This document shows positions 1 through 8,412 of a stretch of DNA of 15,379 nucleotides, in pieces. Origin of the DNA: Hermodarchaeum sp048885185. GTDB lineage: Archaea > Asgardarchaeota > Hermodarchaeia > Hermodarchaeales > Hermodarchaeaceae. The stretch's first letter is position 1. Each line of letters opens with the position of its first letter. The translations under genes and the position numbers were made by a program. The stretch lies in the NCBI GenBank assembly GCA_048885185.1, contig JBHLQC010000026.1, positions 1 to 15,379 on the forward strand. The letters run 5' to 3'. The notes under the pieces were generated by a model. The model was not told the origin of the DNA and did no database searches. It was given only the letters and a program-made list of their open reading frames with translations.

Positions 1-3000
1 CAAGCAAACATAGAAAAATCCCTCTCGAAGAGCATACAAGATATCAACACTCAAGTTCGTGATATTTGGACGCGACGAACACAGGCATTCAATGAAACTG
101 TAGTACAAATGGAAAAAGCATTGAAAAAAGATGGTCGCCATTTAACACAAAGAGCAAATAAAGCCGCAACTGAAATGGACACGACAATAAGTGCCTCCCG
201 AAAAACTTCTGTTCAAATCACAAATTCCCTCTTTCAAGAGTTGCAAAAGTCACTTGAGACTATTAGTCGAGGATTCCAAGGATTGCATAAGGAAGCGAGC
301 ACTTCAATTGCTCAATGGCCACCATCAGCCCTCACGTTTAATCAGTTCTCAAAAATCAAATCTGATTTAGCAGCACTTACAGAGCAAGTGAAAGCGGAAC
401 ATGAACAAATCCTTGAAGCCGCTAGTGAAGGTTTAGGTATCGAAATGAGGGATGCATACCTTGCACACCTTCTTGAAGTACGCACCCTCCTCCAATCAAT
501 AATCAAGAATCTTACTGCAACGCAAACCACGTTAAAGAAGAATTTCAAATCCATGGGAGGTCAGATTGGAAGACGGCTTAAACGACGGTTCACAACAATC
601 CAAAGAACCGCTGAATCGTTTCTCACCGATTTTGAATCTAAAATTGCATTACAAGAAGAACAGAGTCGTACTCTTAATAAACGAGCGCAAAAACTTGTAA
701 ACCAAGAAAGAAATGCTGTGCTAGTTAGCCTAAAATCAACCAAGGATCAAATCGGTCAATATGCTCGAGACCGGATTAGGCAAACCCAGAAGGCTGTTAA
801 ACTGGCAGCAACAGAAAATATCGCTAAAGGCACCAAGACCCAGAAAATTGTAGACAAACAGCTGCATACATTCAAAGCCGCCTTGAATAAGATCACGAAA
901 ACATCAACATCAGAGTTGCAAAAGGAATTTTTCAAACTTGAGAAGATTGTGAAACAATACTCTGATGGTGTTGAAACCACTGCAAACCGTTTAATACAAG
1001 AACAAACTTCCAAAGTTGAAACTGCGATTACAGAGTTTCAACCCTCAATTATCGAAATTCAAACTAAACGAGAGGCTGCAATAGCTAAGGCCGTTCAATC
1101 CCATTCAACTCAGATATCCAACAGGGATCGAAAAGTAATCAATGGTCTATCTACCTCTCTTTCAGAAATTATACCTCCAATTGCCTTAGCAGCCTTAGAC
1201 GGTTATAAAACCACACTAAAGAATAAACAAGCAACTTTGGAAGCACAGGCCGCTAAAACCGCCCAAGCTGCTTGTAGAAAACAAGTAACAAAGGTAGCAC
1301 TCAAAAGAATAAACAGGAAAATCATCAAGAGTGTAAAAACACAATTAGACACACTCATAACGACGTTTCAAGACTTTGCTACAAAACAACATGCGGCATT
1401 CAACAAACAATCTGATACTATATTCAAAAATACCCAGAAAGAACTCAATTCATTTCAAGGAGAACAAACCAAGAAACTCATCGAGTTAATTAGCAGTGAA
1501 TTCTCAACTCAGATTGCAGCCAAGCTTCGAAATTGTAAAACGAAAGTATCACGGCAAACTAAGCGAGAAAAACAAATCGACACGCTATTTCAAAAAACCA
1601 TGAACCGAGTGCTTGCCCTTCCAAAGACCCTTTTACCAAAGGAGAAAAAGGCTGTTCGTGATAAACTCACAAACGAATTAACTGTCATCTTGGAAGAATT
1701 CCGAGAAAGCCTCCGCAACCAAACTGACCGAGAACCACAAATATCGGCAATCTTTGAAGACACCTTTGTAACCCTCCAACAACTCCCTCAAAACCTACTC
1801 CCCGGAATAGCAGAACAGCATTTTAGTAGTCAGGTTATTACTCCCCAGTCAATCTTCGTTGATTTTCAATCTGTTCTTGACAAACAACAAAAGGACTACG
1901 CAAAAAACATCGCAACTAGACTCCAATCGCTTCACGAACAGTTACTTCAAGCCAATTACAGCGATGACTTGAAAATTACACTAACCAACCTTGTAAAGAA
2001 GGGTTCCGCCACAGCAGTGGAAAGCTATCAAACAACCTTCAAGAACAGTTATACAGATTTGGAGGTTCAGGCAAATACCGCGTTTCAAACTAGCTTAGAT
2101 AAACGTCTCCGACCTCAATTGTTAGAAAAACTCCGAGAATATCATGATACTCAAACGCCTCCTATAGCTCCCACAATTCAGGCACTTGAAACTAAGCTTG
2201 GTGAGACTCTTGAAAAGTATGATACGCGTGTAAAAACACGGGTTGACCGATATTGGTTGCCAATTACCAAGATAATGGATGACTATTCGAGCACAATCGC
2301 AGGGAATCTTGGTGCCCTCAATACGGCTATTGCCTCGGCTGTTGATCAAGCAACAGTGAATGTTACTACCTCGCTTGCTAATTTTGAAGATGATGCAAGT
2401 AATTTACTGACAGCCACAGCTCAAGCCTTTGAACGCGAGAAAACAGGATTCAATGAACAGCTTACCCAAGGAATTAATGAAATGCAAGAAGATTGCCTTG
2501 CACAACTTAATGAAACGAGAACTCTACTGGATGGATTAACCGAAGACATTACCGCTCAAGAAATCACTTTGACGCAGAAAATGGAGACAATGTCAGATGA
2601 GATTGTAACTGCAACCGAATCCAACCTTTCTGCAATTCGCCAAACAGCTGACAAATTCGTGGAAAGTGTTCAAAACGAGTCAGCTTCACAAACAAAACGT
2701 GTAGAAGATCTAATTGTAAACATGCGAGACCTACTCCATGAACAGAGTGCAAACGTGACTGCGACAATTTCTGAAATTCAAACCCAGCTAAAGAGTTTTG
2801 ATCAAAATCAAATTACTAGTGCTCAAGGCATCATCGAAGATATCGGACAAACCTGTGCTACGAAAATTGACGAACAGCGTAATGCAATTGATAAGCACCT
2901 CGGAACGTTTGCCACGACACTCATGGATGAAACTGAAGACTATGTGTCTACCCTACAGCAAGAGCTAGTACAACTACAAACTGTTGCTTCCAAACTGGTT

Positions 3001-4413
3001 GAAGCAATTGGGAACACTAGTGACTCGATAAACACAGAATCAGGTAAACTGCTTGAAATGAATAAAGTGAATTTACTAACCGCAATTGAAGAACAACAAG
3101 CATCACTTAGTAAAGAGAGTTCATCTATCTTTCAATCCTTTGTTGAGCAACTTGGTATGACTCAAACTCAATTAATCAACCAGCTGACTCAAATTGCTGA
3201 AGAAGGAAAGGAAGATACCGTTCAAACAAACGAACAGATCGAAACAACTTTGGAAGAAACCAAAAATCAAACGATACTAACCAGTGCGGAGATACTGCAA
3301 GCTCAACAGAGTAATTTGACTAAACACACCAACACATTGTCAGACCATTTTCGAGAAAAGTTATCCACACTAAGCAATAGTGTAAATGCATCGTTGGATC
3401 AGTTTATTGAATTGAGTACATCGACACTTTCTGGCGCTCAAAGAGATCTTACCAAAATCATCGCCGAAACAAGTCAAACTATTGATGAAGACAATGAGAA
3501 ACTTAAAACAACATTTGGCCAGGATGTTGAACAAAACCTTCAGAACTATGCAAAATCCCTCGATTTAATCAAGACCCGATTGGCTCGTGCCACCCAAGAT
3601 AATATTCGACACTCGAATGAATTGATGCAACAATTCGAAGAGACCGTATTAACCAATATTAAACAGAGGAGTAGCAATATTCTAGCGGCGGTCCAGCAAA
3701 TCACAGATACAGCAGAAGAAGGATTGGTTACTCAGACTCAACAAACGGGGAGACGGATAAGCCAGACATTGAGTAAAGAGCGACAGACTTTGAAAACCGA
3801 ATATCAAACTCTTGCCAAAGAGATTACTTCTAAGGCAAAAACCACCGAAACTACATCTGTTAATACATTACAACTCTTTTCATCGAAGACGGAACCTATC
3901 CTTGAGCGTCTTCGGAACCAGGCTAGTGGTACTGAACAAACCTTAACTGGTTTATGGGAAACCTTGTCAACGCTCCAACCCTCTGAGGCTGAACGAACCT
4001 GGCAAATAGTGACATGTGAAGGAATTCAAAACCATCTGTTGGAAATGTTTCGCCGTGTTAACGAGACAGTTACATTAGTCTATCCGTCCTTTGAGGAAGT
4101 GCCAATCGATGAACTGAGCAAAGTCAAGCCCGAAAGCCGGGTTCATATAATCACTACTCTTGATGGAGAAAAACACCGGACAAGCGTGAAGAAACTCCTC
4201 CAGCAAGGAAATATCCGTATCTGGGATAACCCTGACATGAAATTCTATGGGGGATCACGTGATGGGGAGGAAATTCTAATTGCTCCAACCGCAGTGGACC
4301 AGGGTGAAATTGTCGCCGTAGTCAGTGACCAATCTAGCTACATTTCACTCTTCAACCGAACACTGGGACCCCGTTGGATTTCAGATTCCCAAGAAATCCG
4401 TCTTCAGATCTAA
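1..4413 (+). CDS. Giant coiled-coil protein with C-terminal PLD/TrmB-sensor-like domain (5' end outside window)
   Basis: The frame is open from base 1 with no stop, so the ATG at 109 is probably internal and the gene starts upstream; 1470 residues are visible. Residues 1-1330 are almost entirely Gln/Thr/Ser/Glu/Lys-rich helix with hydrophobic heptad spacing and few Pro or Gly, typical of a very long coiled coil; I see no ATPase motif. From about residue 1331 (ERTWQIV...) to the end lies a globular alpha/beta domain of about 140 residues: an amphipathic helix, strand VTLVYPSF, strand RVHIITTL, then GNIRIWDNPDMKF and SRDGEEILIAPTA. That order resembles the phospholipase-D-like sensor domain of archaeal TrmB-type regulators, but the HxK of a catalytic HKD motif is absent, so catalysis is unlikely. 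A structural or chromosome/membrane scaffold role is possible but unproven. It ends 16 bp from the convergent ligase gene. The real ORF is certain; function is unknown. Confidence 0.85.
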   Translation, partial: QANIEKSLSKSIQDINTQVRDIWTRRTQAFNETVVQMEKALKKDGRHLTQRANKAATEMDTTISASRKTSVQITNSLFQELQKSLETISRGFQGLHKEASTSIAQWPPSALTFNQFSKIKSDLAALTEQVKAEHEQILEAASEGLGIEMRDAYLAHLLEVRTLLQSIIKNLTATQTTLKKNFKSMGGQIGRRLKRRFTTIQRTAESFLTDFESKIALQEEQSRTLNKRAQKLVNQERNAVLVSLKSTKDQIGQYARDRIRQTQKAVKLAATENIAKGTKTQKIVDKQLHTFKAALNKITKTSTSELQKEFFKLEKIVKQYSDGVETTANRLIQEQTSKVETAITEFQPSIIEIQTKREAAIAKAVQSHSTQISNRDRKVINGLSTSLSEIIPPIALAALDGYKTTLKNKQATLEAQAAKTAQAACRKQVTKVALKRINRKIIKSVKTQLDTLITTFQDFATKQHAAFNKQSDTIFKNTQKELNSFQGEQTKKLIELISSEFSTQIAAKLRNCKTKVSRQTKREKQIDTLFQKTMNRVLALPKTLLPKEKKAVRDKLTNELTVILEEFRESLRNQTDREPQISAIFEDTFVTLQQLPQNLLPGIAEQHFSSQVITPQSIFVDFQSVLDKQQKDYAKNIATRLQSLHEQLLQANYSDDLKITLTNLVKKGSATAVESYQTTFKNSYTDLEVQANTAFQTSLDKRLRPQLLEKLREYHDTQTPPIAPTIQALETKLGETLEKYDTRVKTRVDRYWLPITKIMDDYSSTIAGNLGALNTAIASAVDQATVNVTTSLANFEDDASNLLTATAQAFEREKTGFNEQLTQGINEMQEDCLAQLNETRTLLDGLTEDITAQEITLTQKMETMSDEIVTATESNLSAIRQTADKFVESVQNESASQTKRVEDLIVNMRDLLHEQSANVTATISEIQTQLKSFDQNQITSAQGIIEDIGQTCATKIDEQRNAIDKHLGTFATTLMDETEDYVSTLQQELVQLQTVASKLVEAIGNTSDSINTESGKLLEMNKVNLLTAIEEQQASLSKESSSIFQSFVEQLGMTQTQLINQLTQIAEEGKEDTVQTNEQIETTLEETKNQTILTSAEILQAQQSNLTKHTNTLSDHFREKLSTLSNSVNASLDQFIELSTSTLSGAQRDLTKIIAETSQTIDEDNEKLKTTFGQDVEQNLQNYAKSLDLIKTRLARATQDNIRHSNELMQQFEETVLTNIKQRSSNILAAVQQITDTAEEGLVTQTQQTGRRISQTLSKERQTLKTEYQTLAKEITSKAKTTETTSVNTLQLFSSKTEPILERLRNQASGTEQTLTGLWETLSTLQPSEAERTWQIVTCEGIQNHLLEMFRRVNETVTLVYPSFEEVPIDELSKVKPESRVHIITTLDGEKHRTSVKKLLQQGNIRIWDNPDMKFYGGSRDGEEILIAPTAVDQGEIVAVVSDQSSYISLFNRTLGPRWISDSQEIRLQI

Positions 4414-4429
4414 ATCATCATCGAGAAAA

Positions 4430-6151
4430 TTAGCTTCGACCTACAAGATCAGATGAGGCTTTCCTGGAGAACTGGGAGTCATATAATGCTTGAACCCTTT
4501 GTATAGTATCTGCTTCTTCCGGACCTTTATCATAGCGAAGGCGTTTGATTCGTGCGAATCGAAGAGCCATACCGGACGGATATGTTGGACTTTGTTGAAT
4601 CTCATCATACTCGACTTCAACAACAATTCGAGGTTGAACCCTCACGGTTCCTCGCGTTTGTTCAATTTTCAACTCTAAAAGCCGTTTAGTGATATCTGCA
4701 AACTCAGCATCAGTTAGACCTTTGAATGTTTTTCCCAACATATGATACTCACCGGTTTCTGGATCCTGCGCCGCTAGGTGGTAATCACTGAGCCATTTAT
4801 GTCTACGACCGGTTCCCCACTCTGCAGCAATTATAACTAAATCCAAGGTTTCCATAGTCCGTTTAATTTTCAACCAAGCTTTACCCCGGATACCGGGCTG
4901 ATACTTGCTATCAAGCCTTTTCGCCACAAGTCCTTCGTGTCCAGCTTCAATCGCCTTATCAAAGAAATCCGACACTTCATCCACTGAAGAGGAAACCAAT
5001 TGCTCGACTAAGGGTATTGTTCCCCGAATTTTATCTAGTCTTTCGCGACGTGTGGTGTAGGGTGTATCAATGAGAACTTCACCATTTATCATCAATAAAT
5101 CGAAGAGAAACAGGGTTACAGGTAATTCAGCCATCATTTCTTCGACATTACGTACTCGTCTGAATCGCCGCATTAAATGTTGAAAGGGATAAGGTCGTCC
5201 TTGAGCATCCATAGCAAGAACTTCACCTTCAAGAATGCAGCTTTGTGTTTTCACTTCTCGTTCAACAAGCTCAACGAGATCTGGGAAGCTGGGTGTGACT
5301 TCAGTGAGTCGTTTGCTGTAAATTCGTAGCTGGTGTTTGGCTTTTTGACGTTGCATGTGAATTTGAACTCGAGCTCCATCAATTTTTGTTTCAAACGCAG
5401 AGGTTCCATCATGTGTTTGAAGGGCATCCTCAACATTTTCAGCTTGAGAAGCAAGCATGGGTAGGAGCGGAGTAAAGGGGCGTAATTTGACCTTTTCAAG
5501 CCCTACAGCACCCTCGGTGAATGCAATTTGTGCAACCTCACCAATGTTACCTCTCAGCATGTTCGCACGACGAACTAAATCCAAAGAGAGGTCTAACTTG
5601 CGCGCAATTGTGCTTTCAAGCATTCCTTCACTGAAACCAATCCGTTGGTCACCCACCAAAATTTTAGCTAGATACTTTGCTTCCAGTGGCGTGGCGCGAG
5701 TGAATAGTGATCGTAGAAGTGCTGTTTTTCGCTTTCGTGACCCTGAACCCTGAACATCAGCGATTTCTGTGAATATGGAATATACCTCTTGAATGGACAA
5801 AGCAGCAGTGAAAAGTGTTGTTTGTCGAATTTTACCTGAACGAAGAAACAATTGGTGAACCACCTCACCAATGTCACCTGATTGGGCAAACAACTCACTG
5901 ATTAATTTGGAAGACGGCTGCAGTAACTCTTGAAGAATCTTGTATAGCGCTGACCAATCAAGGTCTAATGTCCGTTGACTAGTTCGGGGAAATGGACGGC
6001 CAATCAGAAGAAGAGAAGCGGCTTCTATCTCATCAGGATGAGCGTTTGAGAGGAAATAACCTGCTGCATCCATTTTTTCCAGGCGTTTTGTAGTCGCCAA
6101 GATTTTTTCAGACACTTCAGCAAGTTTGTCAAACGGCGTGGATGAAGGCAT
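4430..6151 (-). CDS. lig: ATP-dependent DNA ligase
   Basis: Seals nicks in DNA (Okazaki fragments, repair) through a ligase-AMP intermediate. Numbering from the GTG at 6172, all nucleotidyltransferase motifs are visible: motif I TKIDGAR with the adenylated lysine at about K263, the Ia-type segment YSKRLTEVTPSFPDL near 285-299, motif III LFLFDLL near 354-360, motif IV EGLVAK at 413-418, motif V WLKIKR at 433-438, and motif VI RFARIKRLRYDK at 538-549. Residues 10-235 form the helical N-terminal DNA-binding domain of archaeal/eukaryotic Lig1-type enzymes (GDIGEVV, LRGNIGEVA). Length (573-580 residues) is normal for archaeal ligases. Start: ATG 6151 begins MPSSTPFDKLAEV, the usual place for the family; a GTG at 6172 would add seven residues. 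Neither start has a strong Shine-Dalgarno motif. It is divergent from the OB-fold gene and convergent with the coiled-coil gene, so probably transcribed alone from the shared promoter region. Confidence 0.97.
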   Translation of the reverse strand: MPSSTPFDKLAEVSEKILATTKRLEKMDAAGYFLSNAHPDEIEAASLLLIGRPFPRTSQRTLDLDWSALYKILQELLQPSSKLISELFAQSGDIGEVVHQLFLRSGKIRQTTLFTAALSIQEVYSIFTEIADVQGSGSRKRKTALLRSLFTRATPLEAKYLAKILVGDQRIGFSEGMLESTIARKLDLSLDLVRRANMLRGNIGEVAQIAFTEGAVGLEKVKLRPFTPLLPMLASQAENVEDALQTHDGTSAFETKIDGARVQIHMQRQKAKHQLRIYSKRLTEVTPSFPDLVELVEREVKTQSCILEGEVLAMDAQGRPYPFQHLMRRFRRVRNVEEMMAELPVTLFLFDLLMINGEVLIDTPYTTRRERLDKIRGTIPLVEQLVSSSVDEVSDFFDKAIEAGHEGLVAKRLDSKYQPGIRGKAWLKIKRTMETLDLVIIAAEWGTGRRHKWLSDYHLAAQDPETGEYHMLGKTFKGLTDAEFADITKRLLELKIEQTRGTVRVQPRIVVEVEYDEIQQSPTYPSGMALRFARIKRLRYDKGPEEADTIQRVQALYDSQFSRKASSDLVGRS

Positions 6152-6194
6152 GCAAAATTCACTTCGTCTCACGAAAAACCTGTTATCCTACAAG

Positions 6195-6202
6195 TTTTAA
6201 AA
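6195..6202. promoter_or_regulatory. Candidate shared TATA element between ligase and OB-fold genes
   Basis: The self-complementary TTTTAAAA sits in the short divergent gap between the ligase start (6151 or 6172) and the OB-fold start (6237). Counting about 25 bp from its centre puts a plus-strand start of transcription near 6224 and a minus-strand start near 6172, both plausible short leaders. It would therefore serve either or both genes. Assignment is by position and base composition only. Confidence 0.35.
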
Positions 6203-6236
6203 GTGTGCATTAGTACATCCTTGTTAAATTCCTGTT

Positions 6237-6593
6237 ATGAAGGTTTTTCAAAAAATGAAAGTTCATGAACTAACGTCTGCATCCCGTCGTGTCGACATCC
6301 GTTTACGTATCTTGACATTAGAGCCTGTTCGAGATGTGCAAACACGTTATGGAAAGGCACGTGTCACAACGGCCCAAGCGGGAGATGAAACAGGTACAAT
6401 CAAGTTGTCTCTGTGGAATGATGACATCGACAAAGTTGATGAAGGTGTAATTGTCGAGGTTGAAAATGGTTTTATCAAAACGTTTCGTGGTGAAATGGAA
6501 CTTTCCGCGGGACGCTATGGTAGTATTGCCATCGTCGATGATCCCGAGTTTCCTTCTCGGGAAGATATTATGAGTAAACATCCTGGTGAATGA
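6237..6593 (+). CDS. Single OB-fold SSB/RPA-like nucleic-acid-binding protein
   Basis: A small (118 residue) protein made of one OB fold, as in stand-alone archaeal SSB/RPA-type proteins that bind single-stranded DNA. Visible family features are the strand DIRLRILTLEPVRDVQTRYG, the signature GDETGTIKLSLWNDD with the conserved Trp, then a VDEGVIVEVENGFIKTFRGEMELSAGRYG segment interrupted in the usual loop positions, and a short polar tail. The family normally starts at MKVHELTSASR, so the ATG at 6255 (residue 7) may be the true start; neither site has a clear Shine-Dalgarno motif. It is divergent from DNA ligase, suggesting a shared replication/repair role, and lies 42 bp upstream of the DedA-like gene, with which it may be cotranscribed. 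An RNA-binding role cannot be excluded. Confidence 0.88.
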   Translation: MKVFQKMKVHELTSASRRVDIRLRILTLEPVRDVQTRYGKARVTTAQAGDETGTIKLSLWNDDIDKVDEGVIVEVENGFIKTFRGEMELSAGRYGSIAIVDDPEFPSREDIMSKHPGE

Positions 6594-6635
6594 AACCGAA
6601 CAACACCCAGCACTCGCATCTAAGAGGAACTAAGA

Positions 6636-7469
6636 TTGATTATTGATGTAATTATCGCCTGGTTACATGCGCTTGATGCATGGGTGGAGAGTATCATTTG
6701 GATTCTTATTTCATGGGTTCAGGTACTGGGTCCACTTGGCGTGTTCCTTGGTGTTATGATTGAAACATTTATTGCTCCTATTCCATCACCACTCGTTCCA
6801 ATGGCAGCGGGATTCATCTTAACCTTTGGATTATCTCCATTGGAATCCATTTTGGTAATCTCGTTTAGTGTGATGTTAGTTGGGGCTATTGCGGCAACTA
6901 TTGGATCATTCTTTGGTTATGGAATTGCATACTTTGGTGGTTATCCAATTATCGAACGGTATGGTAAGTACCTTGGAACTTCCATTGAAGAGATTGAGTA
7001 TATGCGTAAAAACATGGAGGCTTCTTCCCGTGATGAAATTTACTTATTCACGGCCCGAGTCGTCCCCATTATCCCGCTCTCCGTTGTCTCATTGCTCTAT
7101 GGAGCTCTGCGAGCGGATGCAAAACGGTTTGCGCTTTTCACCTTCTTAGGCGCGCTTCCTCGATATCTGATTCTTGGTCTTTTAGGATGGATAATTGGAG
7201 TAGGATGGCAAAATTTAGCAGAGATGATAGATCTTTTCGAAACCCTAATCCTTGTCCTTTTAATCGTCTTCTTAGTGGTCTTCATTCTTTACCGCATTAT
7301 CATCCGCCGTCGTGCTAGAAAGGCAAAAGCAGTTGTTTCAGAAGAGAAGGCAGAATCTATAGATCTTGGTGAGGGTCGCCAACAACTGCCGGACGAAGTT
7401 CAAAGAAAAAGATCACTCGGCATCCCTGTTGTTGGAGGTCTGCTTGGAGCGTTGCCGCACGGCCCTTAG
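6636..7469 (+). CDS. DedA/VTT (SNARE-associated) family membrane protein
   Basis: Integral membrane protein of the DedA/VTT family; characterised relatives act in phospholipid or undecaprenyl-phosphate flipping and membrane homeostasis. Hydrophobic segments lie at about residues 18-45, 52-66, 70-100, 143-158, 165-190 and 202-224. Family marks are the re-entrant loop IETFIAPIPSPLVPMAAG, the glycine-rich stretch GSFFGYGIAYFGG, and FTARVVPIIPLSVVSLLYGALR, matching the usual F-x-R-x-x-P segment. After a basic RRRARKAK stop-transfer region there is a hydrophilic tail of about 50 residues not typical of the family. The start is TTG at 6636, supported by GAGG eight bases upstream and by the lack of any other in-frame start before the first membrane segment. 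The 3' end overlaps the antisense gene 7357-7641 by 113 bp. Substrate unknown. Confidence 0.85.
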   Translation: MIIDVIIAWLHALDAWVESIIWILISWVQVLGPLGVFLGVMIETFIAPIPSPLVPMAAGFILTFGLSPLESILVISFSVMLVGAIAATIGSFFGYGIAYFGGYPIIERYGKYLGTSIEEIEYMRKNMEASSRDEIYLFTARVVPIIPLSVVSLLYGALRADAKRFALFTFLGALPRYLILGLLGWIIGVGWQNLAEMIDLFETLILVLLIVFLVVFILYRIIIRRRARKAKAVVSEEKAESIDLGEGRQQLPDEVQRKRSLGIPVVGGLLGALPHGP

Positions 7470-7641
7470 CATCGTGAATCGTAGGGTATAATGGAGATAC
7501 GCAGATAGGTGTGATTTCTCCCTCCGGTGTGACACAACGGAAATCATCTGGCACTTTGGCAGGTGGAGGTAGTCGTGAGGAAACACGGAATTTCCCGTCG
7601 AGCATGCTTAGCCATATTTCAGGATATTTACATTCAGACAT
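7357..7641 (-). CDS. Small conserved-looking protein of unknown function, antisense overlap with the DedA tail
   Basis: An ORF of 94 residues from the ATG at 7641 (a TTG at 7656 gives 99). I do not recognise the family. The product looks like real protein rather than a shadow: mixed composition, no low complexity, aromatic residues well spread, and a compact beginning MSECKYPEIWLSMLDGKFR followed by a proline-containing segment (LPPPAKVPDDF), TPEGEITPICVSP, a helix GRAATLQADLQQQG and a hydrophobic strand CRVIFFFEL. It also fills an otherwise empty gap between the DedA gene and rnhB. Three cysteines are present, but no clear metal motif. The last 113 bp overlap the 3' end of the DedA gene on the opposite strand. 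No strong Shine-Dalgarno motif is seen; a GGGG lies a few bases upstream of the ATG. Confidence 0.55.
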   Translation of the reverse strand: MSECKYPEIWLSMLDGKFRVSSRLPPPAKVPDDFRCVTPEGEITPICVSPLYPTIHDAKGRAATLQADLQQQGCRVIFFFELRPAVVGDPHQDL

Positions 7642-7727
7642 GCAAGCCCCACGCAAGCAAGTTAAGTAGGAACTAATAAGTCTGAACCGTTGTTAATGGT
7701 TTCGGAACAACTGAAACAAGCAGGCAG

Positions 7728-8393
7728 GTGTTGGGATTGACGCAACAAATTGCAGGAATTGATGAAGCTGGTCGAGGACCCGTTATTGGTCCACTAGTTA
7801 TCGCTGGCGTTGTTATAGAACCCGAAAAGGAAGATGCGCTAATTGAGTGGGGAGTTAGAGATTCCAAACAACTAACACCCCGACGACGGGAAACCCTTGA
7901 ACAGAAAATTCAACAACTAGCAAGTCAAGTTGAAGTCCTTGAAATCAGTGCAAAAGAAATTGATACCCAACGACAACAACGGCGCAGTCTCAATATTTTA
8001 GAAGCCCAATGGATGGCTAAAGTCCTGAACAGGCTGAATTGGGATATAGCATATGTCGATGCCTCCGATGTCAATGCAGAACGTTATGGGCGACAAATTT
8101 CTGCACAATTAAAAACAAAGAACAAAGTTGTGAGCGAACACAAGGCGGATTCTGCATACCCAGTCGTTGCTGCCGCCTCCGTGGTAGCTAAAGTTCGCCG
8201 CGACTTGCGAATTCGCGAGCTTCATCGAACCTATGGAGACTTTGGTAGTGGATATCCAAATGATCCCAAAACAAGAAGATTCCTACGTGATTGGATTAGA
8301 AAGCATAACACGTTTCCTGATATAGTGCGAAAAACATGGGAAACAGCACGTGATATCCATGCTGAACATCGTCAACAGACATTCAAGGATTAA
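7728..8393 (+). CDS. rnhB: Ribonuclease HII
   Basis: Endonuclease that cuts the RNA strand of RNA-DNA hybrids and starts removal of misincorporated ribonucleotides. The family motifs are all present: GIDEAGRGPVIGP (catalytic D12 and E13), RDSKQL, YVDASD (D111), EHKADSAYPVVAAASVVAK (D141, then the lysine), and GSGYPNDP at 173-180. The DEDD tetrad is thus complete and the enzyme should be active. Length (221) is normal for the archaeal enzyme, which lacks a long N-terminal extension. Start choice is uncertain: GTG 7728, TTG 7731 and TTG 7737 are all in frame just before the first strand, and AGGTG upstream would best suit TTG 7737. It ends 19 bp from the convergent longin/winged-helix gene. Confidence 0.97.
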   Translation: MLGLTQQIAGIDEAGRGPVIGPLVIAGVVIEPEKEDALIEWGVRDSKQLTPRRRETLEQKIQQLASQVEVLEISAKEIDTQRQQRRSLNILEAQWMAKVLNRLNWDIAYVDASDVNAERYGRQISAQLKTKNKVVSEHKADSAYPVVAAASVVAKVRRDLRIRELHRTYGDFGSGYPNDPKTRRFLRDWIRKHNTFPDIVRKTWETARDIHAEHRQQTFKD

Positions 8394-8412
8394 AGAGCTG
8401 TGAATTGAGAGC

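Noticed and set aside
1..4413. Possible SMC/Rad50-type ATPase
   Set aside because: No Walker A, Walker B or signature motif is visible in the 1470 residues, and the C-terminal domain is not an ABC half-domain; the unseen 5' end leaves some doubt.
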